The notes under the pieces are model-generated. The model worked only from the letters and a program-made list of their open reading frames with translations, did no database searches and had not been told where the DNA came from. This document shows positions 17,832 through 26,958 of a DNA stretch of 64,000 nt, one piece after another (within the stretch, counting starts at the first letter, position 1; every line of letters starts with the position of its first letter). The position numbers were made by a program, and so were the translations under genes. The DNA lies in the NCBI GenBank assembly GCA_900470775.1, contig UCBZ01000002.1, forward strand, positions 7,501 through 71,500, given 5' to 3'. Source of the stretch: Hyphomicrobiales bacterium (GTDB taxonomy: Bacteria > Pseudomonadota > Alphaproteobacteria > Rhizobiales > Beijerinckiaceae).

Positions 17832-18863
17832 ATGATGAGGATCGAATACGACGCAGGCACCGCGCTCTCGATCATGCGTGCCAATCCGGTGCGCGGCTGG
17901 ATGTCCGGCAAGGCCATGGCCAAGGATCGGCTGACGACGGGCAGCTTCCTCGACGTCGATCATCGCCCGAAATTCCAGATCGACCCGTCCTGGCCGATCT
18001 TCACCATGGGGTCGTGCTTCGCCCGCGAGGTCGAGAACGTGCTGATGATGCGCGGCCTCCAGCTGGTCACCAAGGGGCATGGCGTGCCAGCCGAGCATTT
18101 CGAGACTTGGAACACCACGACCGGGCGCGGCGGCGGCGCGGCCGGCGGCGAATTGAGCCGGGGTGCGCTGAACAAATATTCGGTGCGCTCGATGACGCAT
18201 GAGCTCAGGCGCGTTCTGCTCGACGAGACCTATCCGGATGACGGCCTGATCGAGCTCGCGCCGGATCAGTGGTTCGATCCGCATGCGAGCGGCCTGCGGC
18301 TGCTCGACCGCGAGACCGCCTTTGCCAATCGCCAGCGCCTGACAGCGGCGACCGCCACGATCAAGCAGGCGCGCATCTGCTTCTTCACATTGGGCCTGAC
18401 CGAAACCTGGCTCGATTCCGAGACCGGCCTCGCCATGAACGCCCATCCCGGGCCGGCTTGGCTGGCGCGCATGCCGGAGCGCTTTCGCTTCATCGACTAC
18501 GGTTACGACGAGACGCTCAAGGACATGCTGTCGATCATCGAAATGATCCGCACGCATTGCCATCCGGAGATGCGCTTCGTCGTCACTGTCTCGCCGGTGC
18601 CGCTGGGTGCAACCTTCAAGGATGCCGACGTCATCGTCGCCAATAGCGGTTCGAAATCGGTCCTGCGCGCGGTCGCGGAAGAGCTCTACCGGCGCTTCGA
18701 TTTCGTCGACTACTTCCCGAGCTACGAGATCGTGCTGAATTCGCCGCGCGCGCTCGCCTTTCAGGAGGACCAGCTCCATGTCGCCCGCGACATGGTGGCA
18801 GCCGTCATGACCACGTTCGAGCGCAGCTATTTCAGCGAGGCGGCGGAGACGAAGGCGGCCTGA
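17832..18863 (+). CDS. GSCFA-domain protein (SGNH-hydrolase-like)
   Basis: The 343-residue protein carries the family signature MGSCFARE (near residues 57-64). Other conserved blocks include NKYSVRSMTHELRR, FFTLGLTETWLD and VVTVSPVPLGATF. GSCFA proteins resemble SGNH esterases or acyltransferases, with the signature serine as a likely nucleophile. In glycan clusters they are candidates for adding or removing acyl groups. The frame is open from 17742, but CAGGAGAAG directly before ATGATG at 17832 marks the real start. It is the last gene of the operon and converges with the TRAP genes. Confidence 0.88.
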   Translation: MMRIEYDAGTALSIMRANPVRGWMSGKAMAKDRLTTGSFLDVDHRPKFQIDPSWPIFTMGSCFAREVENVLMMRGLQLVTKGHGVPAEHFETWNTTTGRGGGAAGGELSRGALNKYSVRSMTHELRRVLLDETYPDDGLIELAPDQWFDPHASGLRLLDRETAFANRQRLTAATATIKQARICFFTLGLTETWLDSETGLAMNAHPGPAWLARMPERFRFIDYGYDETLKDMLSIIEMIRTHCHPEMRFVVTVSPVPLGATFKDADVIVANSGSKSVLRAVAEELYRRFDFVDYFPSYEIVLNSPRALAFQEDQLHVARDMVAAVMTTFERSYFSEAAETKAA

Positions 18864-18950
18864 GGACTGCCCCGATCGCCGATGCGCGATCGAGGCGACC
18901 CGTCGGCTCTGGCCGCGCGCAGCCTGGTGCAGCAACGGCCGCGAGTCGAA

Positions 18951-20225
18951 CTACCGCAGCATTTTCGGCAGCCAGAGCGTCAGCTCCGGGAAGAAAGTGA
19001 TGATGGCGAGCGCTCCGAACAGGGGAATGTAGAAGGGCAGCAACGCCTTGAAGATCGCCGGCATGGGCGCCTTGGCGATATCCGCCAGCAGGAACAGCGC
19101 TAACCCCATCGGCGGCGTCAGCAGGCCGATCATCAGGTTGAAGATGAAGATGATGCCGAGATGGACTGGGTCGACGCCGGCCAGCACCAGCGGCGCAGTA
19201 ACGAGCGGTGCGACCAGCAGCGTCGCCGTGGTCGAATCCAGGAACATGCCGACGACCAGCAAAAGCGCGTTGACGATCAGCAGCAGGACGAGCGGGTCGG
19301 TCGAGAGCGACAGGATCGTACGGGTGAAGGTCTGCGGCAATTGCTCGATCGTCAGGATCCAGCCGAACAGCGCCGCCGCCGAGACGATGATCAGCACGGC
19401 CGATGTGGTCTTGACCGTGTCGAACAGCGCGAAGCGCAGGCGCGCCCAGCTCATGCCGCCATAGAACACGAAGGTGATCAGCAGGATGTAGGCGACGGTG
19501 ACTGACGCGGCTTCCGTCGGCGTGAAGACGCCGAGCAGCATGCCGCCGACCAGCAGGATCGGTGTGAACAGCGCCGGCGCCGCGGGCAGGAAGGTCGACC
19601 AGATTTCGCGGAAGCTCGGCCAGGTCTTCGAGCGAGGATGGCCATGGCGATGCGCCAGCCAGGCGACGGTCGCCATCAGCAGCGCGACATAGAGCAGAGC
19701 CGGCATGATGCCCGCGACCAGCAGCTGCACGATCGAGACGCTCGTGACCGAGCCATAGATGATGATCGGGATCGAGGGCGGAAAGATTGGCCCGACGACG
19801 GCCGAGGCGCCGGTGATCGCGGCGGCATAGGCGCGGGTGAAGCCGGCATTGACCATGGCGCGGATCTCGATGCGCCCGAGCCCGCCGATATCGGCAAGCG
19901 CGGCTCCAGACGTGCCCGAGAAGATCAGCGAGCCGATGACATTGACCTGCGCCAGCCCGCCGGGCACGCGACCGGCCACCGTATGGGCGAAGCGGTAGAT
20001 GTCGCTGGTGATGCCGCTCTGGTTCATCAGGCTGCCGACGAAGATGAAGACCGGCACGGCGACGAGCGGGAACGAGTCGAGCGCATAGGTCATGCGCTGC
20101 GCGATCAGCTCCATCGGGAAGCCGGCAAAGAAGACATAAAGCAGCGCCGGGACGGCAATGGCGACGACGACCGGGAAGCCGAGGATGAAGAAGGTGACGA
20201 AGGCGAGGATGACGACGAAGGACAT
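18951..20225 (-). CDS. TRAP transporter large permease (DctM), system 1
   Basis: This 424-residue, highly hydrophobic protein has about 12-13 membrane segments and the DctM blocks FPLVAVPVFIFVGSLMNQSG, SGTSGAALADIGGLG and GLLTPPMGLALF. It is the Na+-coupled translocation subunit of a TRAP importer for organic acids. It follows the small permease (20243) and binding protein (20959) in the same direction and is the last gene of a long minus-strand catabolic unit. Length is normal for the family. Confidence 0.95.
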   Translation of the reverse strand: MSFVVILAFVTFFILGFPVVVAIAVPALLYVFFAGFPMELIAQRMTYALDSFPLVAVPVFIFVGSLMNQSGITSDIYRFAHTVAGRVPGGLAQVNVIGSLIFSGTSGAALADIGGLGRIEIRAMVNAGFTRAYAAAITGASAVVGPIFPPSIPIIIYGSVTSVSIVQLLVAGIMPALLYVALLMATVAWLAHRHGHPRSKTWPSFREIWSTFLPAAPALFTPILLVGGMLLGVFTPTEAASVTVAYILLITFVFYGGMSWARLRFALFDTVKTTSAVLIIVSAAALFGWILTIEQLPQTFTRTILSLSTDPLVLLLIVNALLLVVGMFLDSTTATLLVAPLVTAPLVLAGVDPVHLGIIFIFNLMIGLLTPPMGLALFLLADIAKAPMPAIFKALLPFYIPLFGALAIITFFPELTLWLPKMLR

Positions 20226-20242
20226 GGGTGCGCTCCGCTCGC

Positions 20243-20848
20243 TCAGATCTTCATTTCGGGCGGCAGGTCGAGCTCTTCCTCAGGCTCCATCTCCTGAGAG
20301 AAGCTGATGTAGAGCGGCTTGTCTTGCAGCACCTTGACGAGCTGGATCACGCATTCGACCGTGGTCATGGTAAAGCTGACGAAGGCGGCGCCGAGGAAGA
20401 GCCAATAGGGCATGCCCAGTGTCGGCGTCGCATTGTCGAGATTGCTGGTGATCGCGATCAGGCTGGCGATGGCGGCAGTCGCGAAGGTCGCGATGGCGAC
20501 GATCGCTGTGACGAGCTTGACGCTGCGCACGAAGCGTTTCGGGCAGAGAAAAAGAATCTCTTCCATGCGGATATTGGCGCCGCCCGCCGCGACATAGGGC
20601 AGGGCGATGAAAACCGTGCAGATCAGCATGAAGCGGGCGAGTTCCTCGGCCCCGATCAGTGGCGAGCCGACGATCTCGCGCGCGACCACCTGAAGGAAGG
20701 GCAGGACGACCATCGCGACCAGCATGACGAGGCTGCCCCAGCGGAACAGCCAGCGCAGCGGCTCCATGGTGCGGTCGATCGCGTAGGTCCGGCTGTCGAC
20801 GGCGATGGCGGCAACGGGGGCGTCGGGAATGAGCGTCTCGGCATGCAT
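20243..20848 (-). CDS. TRAP transporter small permease (DctQ), system 1
   Basis: The 201-residue protein has four predicted membrane segments (about 34-55, 68-88, 108-130, 150-172) in the DctQ layout. ARFMLICTVFIALPYVA is the typical second-helix region. A polar N-terminal extension of about 30 residues and an acidic tail (EMEPEEELDLPPEMKI) are longer than in minimal DctQ proteins. It lies between the large permease and the binding protein and should form a complex with the former. Confidence 0.92.
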   Translation of the reverse strand: MHAETLIPDAPVAAIAVDSRTYAIDRTMEPLRWLFRWGSLVMLVAMVVLPFLQVVAREIVGSPLIGAEELARFMLICTVFIALPYVAAGGANIRMEEILFLCPKRFVRSVKLVTAIVAIATFATAAIASLIAITSNLDNATPTLGMPYWLFLGAAFVSFTMTTVECVIQLVKVLQDKPLYISFSQEMEPEEELDLPPEMKI

Positions 20849-20958
20849 GGGACAGGTCTCACGGGCGACGGATCAAATGAAATCTCCCGAACGCAGGCGC
20901 GGCGCCGGGAGCGGACCGGGCGGCGCGAGGCCGCCCGGTCGTCAGGAGGCCGAAAGCC

Positions 20959-21957
20959 TCACTTCACGGCGGCAATGCGCTCGATATACGGGCCCCATGT
21001 CGGGAAATCGGTGCGGACCTGGGCGCCGACGGCCTTGCGGAAGTCCTCTACCTTGAGGCCGTCGGCCTCGGTGACGAACTTCATGCCCTTCTTCTTCAGC
21101 TCGTCGATCAGCTTGGTCTCGGCCTCGTTGCCGAGCTTCAGCGTCTCCTCGCCGATTTCGGCGGCCGTGGCCGAGATGATGGCGCGGTCCTTCTCGGGGA
21201 TCGACTGCCAGGTGCGCTCGTTGATGAAGACCGGCAGTACGTTCTGCATGTGGCTGGTCAGCATGACATGCGTCTGCACCTCATAGAGCTTGTTGGCGTT
21301 GATCATGGTCAGCGGGTTCTCCTGACCGATCACCATGCCGGTCATCAAAGCGGTTGGCAGTTCGCCGACCTCGACCGGGGTCGGGATGGCGCCCATGCCC
21401 TTGATCATCGTGGTCCAGAGCTGCAGCGGCACGCCGCGGAAGCGCTTGTCTTTGAGGTCGGCCGGCGAATAGACCGCCATCTTCGCGGTCATCTGGCGCG
21501 CGCCGCGATAAAGCCGGCCGATGATGCGGATATTGGCGGATGAGACGAGCTTGTCGGAAAGCTCCTTCATCACCTCGGACTTCGCCGGGTCGGTCGCATT
21601 CATGGCATGCGTGCCGTCGCGATAGGCGAAGGGCGCGGCGAAGACGGCGATGTCCGGGCTCAGCCGGGCGAGCGAGGCGAATTCGTGATGCGCCAGCGGG
21701 ATTGCGCCGCTACGGACGCCATCGACGGTCTCCTGCGCGCCGCCGAGCTGCGAGTTCGGGAAGACCTGGACCTTGACCCGCCCTTCCGTACGCTGGTTGA
21801 CTCGCTTGGCGAATTCCTCGGCGTACCAGTACTGGATATCGCCTTCCGAGCCGACATGGGCGTAGCGGATCGTCACCTGCGCCTGCGCCTGCAGGCCGAG
21901 ACCGACGGACAGGCCGAGGCCGAGGGCCAGCATCTTCAAGGCATCGCGCTTCTTCAT
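20959..21957 (-). CDS. TRAP transporter solute-binding protein (DctP), system 1
   Basis: The 332-residue periplasmic binding protein begins MKKRDALKMLALGLGLSVGLGL with a signal peptide ending near AQAQ. DctP landmarks are RVKVQVFPNSQLGGAQETVD, FRGVPLQLW and the GQENPLTMI segment; the family arginine that binds carboxylates lies in the mid-region (about residue 150). ACGGGAGGATATC precedes the ATG; the longer open frame upstream is a shadow. It probably captures a carboxylate. It is distinct from, but clearly related to, the second DctP at 25913. Confidence 0.93.
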   Translation of the reverse strand: MKKRDALKMLALGLGLSVGLGLQAQAQVTIRYAHVGSEGDIQYWYAEEFAKRVNQRTEGRVKVQVFPNSQLGGAQETVDGVRSGAIPLAHHEFASLARLSPDIAVFAAPFAYRDGTHAMNATDPAKSEVMKELSDKLVSSANIRIIGRLYRGARQMTAKMAVYSPADLKDKRFRGVPLQLWTTMIKGMGAIPTPVEVGELPTALMTGMVIGQENPLTMINANKLYEVQTHVMLTSHMQNVLPVFINERTWQSIPEKDRAIISATAAEIGEETLKLGNEAETKLIDELKKKGMKFVTEADGLKVEDFRKAVGAQVRTDFPTWGPYIERIAAVK

Positions 21958-22001
21958 GATATCCTCCCGTTTTGTTTTTGTGATTGTCGAACGGCCCCGT
22001 G

Positions 22002-22916
22002 TCAGAGCCGGTAGAGCCTCGCTGCGTTGTCGTGGAACAGGCGCTCCCGGTCTTCTTCGGACCGGTCGGCCGTGGCGGCGAGGAAGCCTGAGAAGATCGT
22101 GTCGAAATCGCCGACCAGGCTGTCGACGGGGAAATTGCTGGCGAACATCGCCCGCTTGACGCCGAAGATCGCGATGGCTTCGCGGATGATCGGCCCGTTG
22201 CCGGCCTGCGCCCAGGGGATGCCGGGCAGGCCGATGCCGGAAATCTTGAGCGCGATGTTGGGTTGCGCGGCCGTGGTTTCGAGCGCACGGCGCCAAGCCG
22301 AAAGCGCTTCGGGGCTGCGGTCGGCGGGCAAGGCGGTGTGGTTGATGATGATCTGCGTTTCGGGCACGTCGCGCGCCAGTTCGGCTGCGGCGTCGAGATG
22401 CCACCATGGCGTCTGCAGGTCGTAGGACAGGCCGTTGCGGGCGAGCTGCGCATAGCCTTCGCGCCAGGCGGGATCGTCCATCGAGCCGGGCCTTCCGCGC
22501 CTCGCCTCGCTTGCGCTCGTGGCGGCGGCGGGCTTGTGCCTTATGCCGCGCACGATCGGGATCGCCGCATGGGCGGCGAGAAGCTCGGCCGCCCCGGGGT
22601 CGGCGAGGTCGCACCAGGCGACCACGGCCGAGGGCAAGCCGTGCTCGGCGGCGACGCTCGCGATCCAGCGGCTCTCGCCGAGCGCGTTGCCGCGTTCCCA
22701 TTCCGCCTCGATGTAGACGGAGCCCGTCACCGGCCAGCCAACGGTGTCGCGGCGGTAGTCGGCGGGCATGTAGTTTTGGCGGATGGCGGCGTAGTCGCCG
22801 TAGCGGAACGGGATCGGCGGCTCGTCGCTCAGCCAGGGATGGCGGTTGCGGTCGAGATCCCAGACATGGTGATGCGCGTCGATCACTGCCTTCGGCTTGT
22901 GCGGCGCGCTTGCCAT
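22002..22916 (-). CDS. Amidohydrolase-2 family hydrolase
   Basis: The 304-residue protein begins with AVIDAHHHVWDLDRNRHPWL, the HxH-type metal site and hallmark of the amidohydrolase-2 group (lactonases, decarboxylases of the PDC-lactonase and fuconolactonase type). IRGIRHKPA, IINHTALPAD and ASNFPVDSL supply the later histidine and aspartate positions. The start at 22916 overlaps the stop of the dehydrogenase gene. In this operon it probably opens a lactone or hydrolyses a ring in the catabolism of the TRAP substrate; the substrate is not readable. Confidence 0.85.
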   Translation of the reverse strand: MASAPHKPKAVIDAHHHVWDLDRNRHPWLSDEPPIPFRYGDYAAIRQNYMPADYRRDTVGWPVTGSVYIEAEWERGNALGESRWIASVAAEHGLPSAVVAWCDLADPGAAELLAAHAAIPIVRGIRHKPAAATSASEARRGRPGSMDDPAWREGYAQLARNGLSYDLQTPWWHLDAAAELARDVPETQIIINHTALPADRSPEALSAWRRALETTAAQPNIALKISGIGLPGIPWAQAGNGPIIREAIAIFGVKRAMFASNFPVDSLVGDFDTIFSGFLAATADRSEEDRERLFHDNAARLYRL

Positions 22917-23815
22917 CAGCCGCGTCCGCGCGAGGCTGCGTCGTGCTCGTAGAGCTTCACGACGGCAGCCGAGTCGCTCATCTCGTGGCCGAGCGCGACA
23001 TAATCGGCATAGCGGTGCACCGCCTCCTCGATCACCCTGAGATCCAGGCCCAGCCCCTGCGAGAAGGCCGAGACCGCCTTGAGATCCTTGAGCAGCTGGC
23101 GGGCATAGCTCGCCGGCGGCTCGAAGGCGCGGGCTTGCATCTGCGGATAGAGCCGCTGTAGCAGGCTTGAATCCGCGTGCCCCCCGGCGAGGCATTGGGG
23201 CAGGCGGGTGGCGTCGATGCCGGCGGCTTCCGCCAGCATCAGCGCCTCGGCCATCACGACATAGCCGGTGCCGACGATAGCCTGGTTGATGATCTTGGTG
23301 GTCTGGCCGGCGCCGACCGGCCCCATCAAGGTGAGGTTTCCGGCCATATCGGCGAGCAGCGGCTGTGCCGCCGCGAAATCCGCATCCGAGCCGCCCGCCA
23401 TGACCGTCATGCCGCCGGTGCGGGCGAGCTGCGGCCCGCCCGAGACCGGTGCGTCGACCCAGCCGGTTCCGGTCAGGGCCTTGAGCTTTGCCGCCGCCTG
23501 GCGCGTTCCCTCGGGATCGGCAGTCGACAGGTCGATGACCAGCTTCGTCGAAGCGCCTCCGGCCGCGATGCCGTCCTCGGCGAAAACGCAACGCTCGACG
23601 GCGGCCATGTGCAGCACGCAGAGCATGACGACATCGCTGGCGGTAGCGACTTCGGCCGGCGAGGCGGCGGGCTTGGCGCCGTGAGGGACGACGGTGTCAA
23701 GCCGCTCGGGCTCGAGGTTCCAGACGGTGACCTGATAGCCCTTGTCGAGCAGGCGGCGCGTCATCGCCTCCCCCATGATGCCGATGCCGATGAAACCGAT
23801 GCGGGGTTTTGTCAT
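22916..23815 (-). CDS. NAD(P)-dependent beta-hydroxyacid dehydrogenase (3-HIBADH family)
   Basis: The 299-residue protein has the N-terminal dinucleotide motif GFIGIGIMGEAM, the substrate motif DAPVSGGPQLARTGGMTVM, and the catalytic lysine in GAGQTTKIINQ. These define the 3-hydroxyisobutyrate / tartronate semialdehyde reductase family. The ATG at 23815 was chosen over an upstream frame because the Rossmann strand starts immediately after it. It probably oxidises or reduces a hydroxyacid intermediate in the TRAP-linked pathway. Confidence 0.9.
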   Translation of the reverse strand: MTKPRIGFIGIGIMGEAMTRRLLDKGYQVTVWNLEPERLDTVVPHGAKPAASPAEVATASDVVMLCVLHMAAVERCVFAEDGIAAGGASTKLVIDLSTADPEGTRQAAAKLKALTGTGWVDAPVSGGPQLARTGGMTVMAGGSDADFAAAQPLLADMAGNLTLMGPVGAGQTTKIINQAIVGTGYVVMAEALMLAEAAGIDATRLPQCLAGGHADSSLLQRLYPQMQARAFEPPASYARQLLKDLKAVSAFSQGLGLDLRVIEEAVHRYADYVALGHEMSDSAAVVKLYEHDAASRGRG

Positions 23816-23840
23816 GGATGCTGCTCCCTCGGCGTCATGG

Positions 23841-24623
23841 TCACCTCCCTGTCCAGGCGGGCAGCGCCTTGGTTTTGGCGAGAAAGGCGCTGACGCCCCG
23901 CCTGAAGTCGTCGCTGCCATAGACCTGCGCGATCAGGTCATCGACCTCAGGCAGGCCCTCGAACGCCATGCGCCGCAGGATCTCCTTCGTCGCCCGCGTC
24001 GTCAGCGGGGCGTTCTCGGCGGCGCGGCGACACAGGGTTTCGAGCTCGCCGTCGATCGCCTCGGGCTCGACGATGCGCAGCAGGAAGCCGGTGGACATAA
24101 GGTCCTGCGCGCCGAATATTTCGCCGAGCAGGACCATGCGCCTCGCCGCCGCCACGCCGATCGCACCGCCGATCCGCGCCAGACTGAGCGGCGAAAGGCA
24201 ATTGCCGAGCGTGCGGCCGATCGGGGAGCCGAAACGGGCATCGGGTGTCGCGATCCGGAAGTCGCAGGCCGCTGCGATATTGAGACCGCCGCCCACCGCC
24301 CAGCCATCGATCACGGCGATAGTGGTGACGGGGATGGCGTCGAGGGCGCGCATGCAGGCGTCGCCATTCTGCTCATAGGCAACGCCATCCGCTCCGCTGG
24401 TGAATTTGGCGAAGCCCGATATGTCGGTGCCGGAGACGAAGGCCTTGCCGCCCACGCCGCGGAATACCGCCACCCGCACGGAAGGATCCTCCGTGATCTT
24501 GCCGGCGATGTCGCTCAGCTGGAGCCACATCGTGCTGGTAAGGGCGTTATAGGCGGCCGGGTTGTCGAAGCGGACATGGGCGATGTCGCCCGCCTTCTCA
24601 TAGGTGACGCGGGGCTCGCTCAT
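23841..24623 (-). CDS. Enoyl-CoA hydratase/isomerase family protein
   Basis: The 260-residue crotonase-fold protein has both oxyanion-hole regions: GGKAFVSGTDISGF and IDGWAVGGGLNIAAACDF. The second acidic catalytic position of hydratases (the Glu pair) is not obvious, since LGEIFGAQDLMSTGF carries E in the family context only, so hydratase versus isomerase or other crotonase activity stays open. Its start overlaps the stop of the CoA-transferase gene (ATGA), which suggests it acts on the CoA thioester that enzyme makes. Confidence 0.9.
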   Translation of the reverse strand: MSEPRVTYEKAGDIAHVRFDNPAAYNALTSTMWLQLSDIAGKITEDPSVRVAVFRGVGGKAFVSGTDISGFAKFTSGADGVAYEQNGDACMRALDAIPVTTIAVIDGWAVGGGLNIAAACDFRIATPDARFGSPIGRTLGNCLSPLSLARIGGAIGVAAARRMVLLGEIFGAQDLMSTGFLLRIVEPEAIDGELETLCRRAAENAPLTTRATKEILRRMAFEGLPEVDDLIAQVYGSDDFRRGVSAFLAKTKALPAWTGR

Positions 24624-25810
24624 CGCGCCGTCCCTGTCTTCAATGCGCCGGGCAGAAGGCCTTTCCCGACCAGTTCCGCGCGCAATTCGGCACCATGCTC
24701 GTCAAGCAAGGGTGGTGGCAGGCGGATTTCCTGCGGCGTTCCGCTGAGCTTGACCGGGAAACCCAGGGCGCGGAACTCGCCCTCGACCGGATGCGGCACC
24801 ATCTTGACCATCTCGCGCGCCACGGCCTGCTCGCTGACGACGGCCTCGGCGTAGTCGAGGATCAGGTCGGCGGGAACGCCCGCTTCGAGCAGCGCGTCGA
24901 TCCATTCGCGGCGCGTGCGCGTCAGGAAGGTGGGCGCCATCGCGTCGATCAAGGCGAGCCGGTGCTGCAGTCGCGCGGCATTGGTCGAGAAGCGCGCATC
25001 CTGCTGCAGGTCCTCGCGGCCCAGAACCCCGAGCAGCTTGAGCCAAAGCCCCTGATTGGCGGCGCCGATGACGAACCAGCCATCTGATGCCGCGACGGCC
25101 TGGTAAGGCGCCGACATGCGGTTGGCCGAGCCGATCGGCTCGGGCGTCCGCCCGGTGCCCCAGAGTTCCGTGGTCTCCCAGACCGAGAGGGCGAGCGCCG
25201 CCTCGAACAGCGAGGCGTCGAGATACTGGCCCTTGCCGGTGGTCTGACGGCCGATGACGGCGCTGAGGATCGCATAGGTGCTGAACAGCCCGGCGCCGAG
25301 ATCGGCCACGGGAATCGAGTTCTTGGCCGGCTCCATGCCGGGCAGGCCGTTCGAACTGAGCACGCCGGAGACTGCCTGTGCGATCAGGTCGAAACCCGGA
25401 CGCTGAGACCACGGCCCGGTCTGGCCGAAGCCGGAGATGCTGGCATAGATCAGCCGCGGATTGATTTCGCTCAGCGTGGCGTAGTCCATGCCGAGCCGGC
25501 CGGCGACGCCGGGGCGGGCATTCTCGACGAGGACGTCGGCGGTCCTGACCAGCGCGTAGAGGACCTCGCGATCGGCGTCGGATTTGAGATCGAGCGCGAT
25601 GCTGCGCTTGTTGCGGTTGAGGGCGAGGAAGCCGGGGCTGTCCTCTCCCTTCATCCGGAAACCCATCGACTGGCGCGTCGAGTCGCCGGTGCCCGGCGGT
25701 TCGATCTTGATGACGTCGGCGCCCATATCCGCCAGCAGCATGCAGCAGAACGGCCCTGCCATGACCTGCGATATGTCGAGAACCCTGATGCCTGTCAGCG
25801 GTGGCGCCAT
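24620..25810 (-). CDS. Class III CoA-transferase (CaiB/BaiF family)
   Basis: The 396-residue protein matches the CaiB/BaiF family: GIRVLDISQVMAGPFCCMLL at the start, ADVIKIEPPGTGD, SGFGQTGPW, and the catalytic aspartate at D170 in PVADLGAGLF. It would move CoA from a donor thioester to an organic acid by a glutamyl- or aspartyl-CoA mechanism. Between the second TRAP transporter and the crotonase it is the likely activation step for the imported acid. Length is typical (390-400). Confidence 0.92.
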   Translation of the reverse strand: MAPPLTGIRVLDISQVMAGPFCCMLLADMGADVIKIEPPGTGDSTRQSMGFRMKGEDSPGFLALNRNKRSIALDLKSDADREVLYALVRTADVLVENARPGVAGRLGMDYATLSEINPRLIYASISGFGQTGPWSQRPGFDLIAQAVSGVLSSNGLPGMEPAKNSIPVADLGAGLFSTYAILSAVIGRQTTGKGQYLDASLFEAALALSVWETTELWGTGRTPEPIGSANRMSAPYQAVAASDGWFVIGAANQGLWLKLLGVLGREDLQQDARFSTNAARLQHRLALIDAMAPTFLTRTRREWIDALLEAGVPADLILDYAEAVVSEQAVAREMVKMVPHPVEGEFRALGFPVKLSGTPQEIRLPPPLLDEHGAELRAELVGKGLLPGALKTGTAR

Positions 25811-25912
25811 GGACGGTATCCTCCGGTCTTCCCGCCTCCTCTCACCGGTGCGAGGGAGGCGGTCTCGTTGTGGTCGATGCGGCCCGCTACCCGCGAGCTG
25901 CGGCGGGACGCG

Positions 25913-26908
25913 TCAGACGGCAGCCTTCTTGATCGCGTCGAGCGTTTCGCTGCCGAATTTGCCGACGAAGTCCTTCTCGACCTCCGCGGTCACGATCCTG
26001 GCGAAGGACTCACGGTCCGGCGTCTCGACGGCCTGCATGCCGGCCTTCTTCAGCTCGGCCAGGCTCGATCCTTCCGTATCCTCGTTCATCTGGCGCTGGG
26101 TCACGGCCAGTTCCGCTCCGATGCCCAGCAGCAGCTTCTGGATCTCGGCGGGATAGGCATCGAACTTGGCCTTGTTCATCACGACCGGGCCGGTGGTGAA
26201 GGCGTGACGCGTCAGCGAGAGATGCTTTTGCACCTCAAAGAACTTTGCGTTCAGGATCAGCGTGACCGGGTTCTCCTGGCCGTCGACCGCGCCGGTCTCC
26301 AAGGCCGTGAACAGTTCGGTGAAGGCCATCGGAGTCGGTATCGCGCCGAGCAGCTGGAAGGCCCTGATATGAGCGGGGTTCGGCGTGGTGCGGATCTTGA
26401 GGCCCTTGATGTCGGCGGCTGTGGCGACGGGGCGGCGGTTGTTCGTGAGATTGCGCCAGCCGATCTCCCAGGTCGCGAGCGCCTTCAAATTCGAGGCTTC
26501 GAGCTCACGGCGCAGTCCCTCGCCTACGGGTCCGTCCATCACGGCCGCCGCGTGTTTGCGGCTCTGGAACAGGAAGGGCAGGTCGAACACGTTGAGCTTG
26601 GGGGCGAGGCCAGTGAAGAACGGGTTACCGGTCAGGCAGATGTCGATCGAGCCGCCGCGCACGGCGCTGATGGTCTGCGCGTCGGAGCCGAGTGCGCCGT
26701 TGGGGAACACCTGAACCTCGTAGCGGCCCTGGCTGCCGGCCTTGACGCGTTCGGCCAGGAGCAGTGCCGCCTTGTGCCAGCTGTCGGATTCCGGATGCGG
26801 GTGGGCGAAGCGCAGGCGGGCCGCCTGGGCGAAGGCAGGGTTGCCGATCGCAAACAGCGAGATACCGGCGCCGGCGCCCTTCAGGGCAGTTCTGCGGGTC
26901 AGGGTCAT
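25913..26908 (-). CDS. TRAP transporter solute-binding protein (DctP), system 2
   Basis: The 331-residue protein begins MTLTRRTALKGAGAGISLF with a twin-arginine-like start (TRRTAL) and a signal peptide ending near AFAQA. DctP features include RYEVQVFPNGALGSDAQT, RTTPNPAHIRAFQLLG and DGQENPVTLI. GAGGAGGACGCC precedes the ATG. It is a paralog of the binding protein at 20959 with clearly different sequence in the ligand region, so the two TRAP systems probably take up different acids. Confidence 0.93.
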   Translation of the reverse strand: MTLTRRTALKGAGAGISLFAIGNPAFAQAARLRFAHPHPESDSWHKAALLLAERVKAGSQGRYEVQVFPNGALGSDAQTISAVRGGSIDICLTGNPFFTGLAPKLNVFDLPFLFQSRKHAAAVMDGPVGEGLRRELEASNLKALATWEIGWRNLTNNRRPVATAADIKGLKIRTTPNPAHIRAFQLLGAIPTPMAFTELFTALETGAVDGQENPVTLILNAKFFEVQKHLSLTRHAFTTGPVVMNKAKFDAYPAEIQKLLLGIGAELAVTQRQMNEDTEGSSLAELKKAGMQAVETPDRESFARIVTAEVEKDFVGKFGSETLDAIKKAAV

Positions 26909-26958
26909 GGCGTCCTCCTCGTCTTTTTGAGCCGTTTCAGGCTGATGTCGGGCGGATT

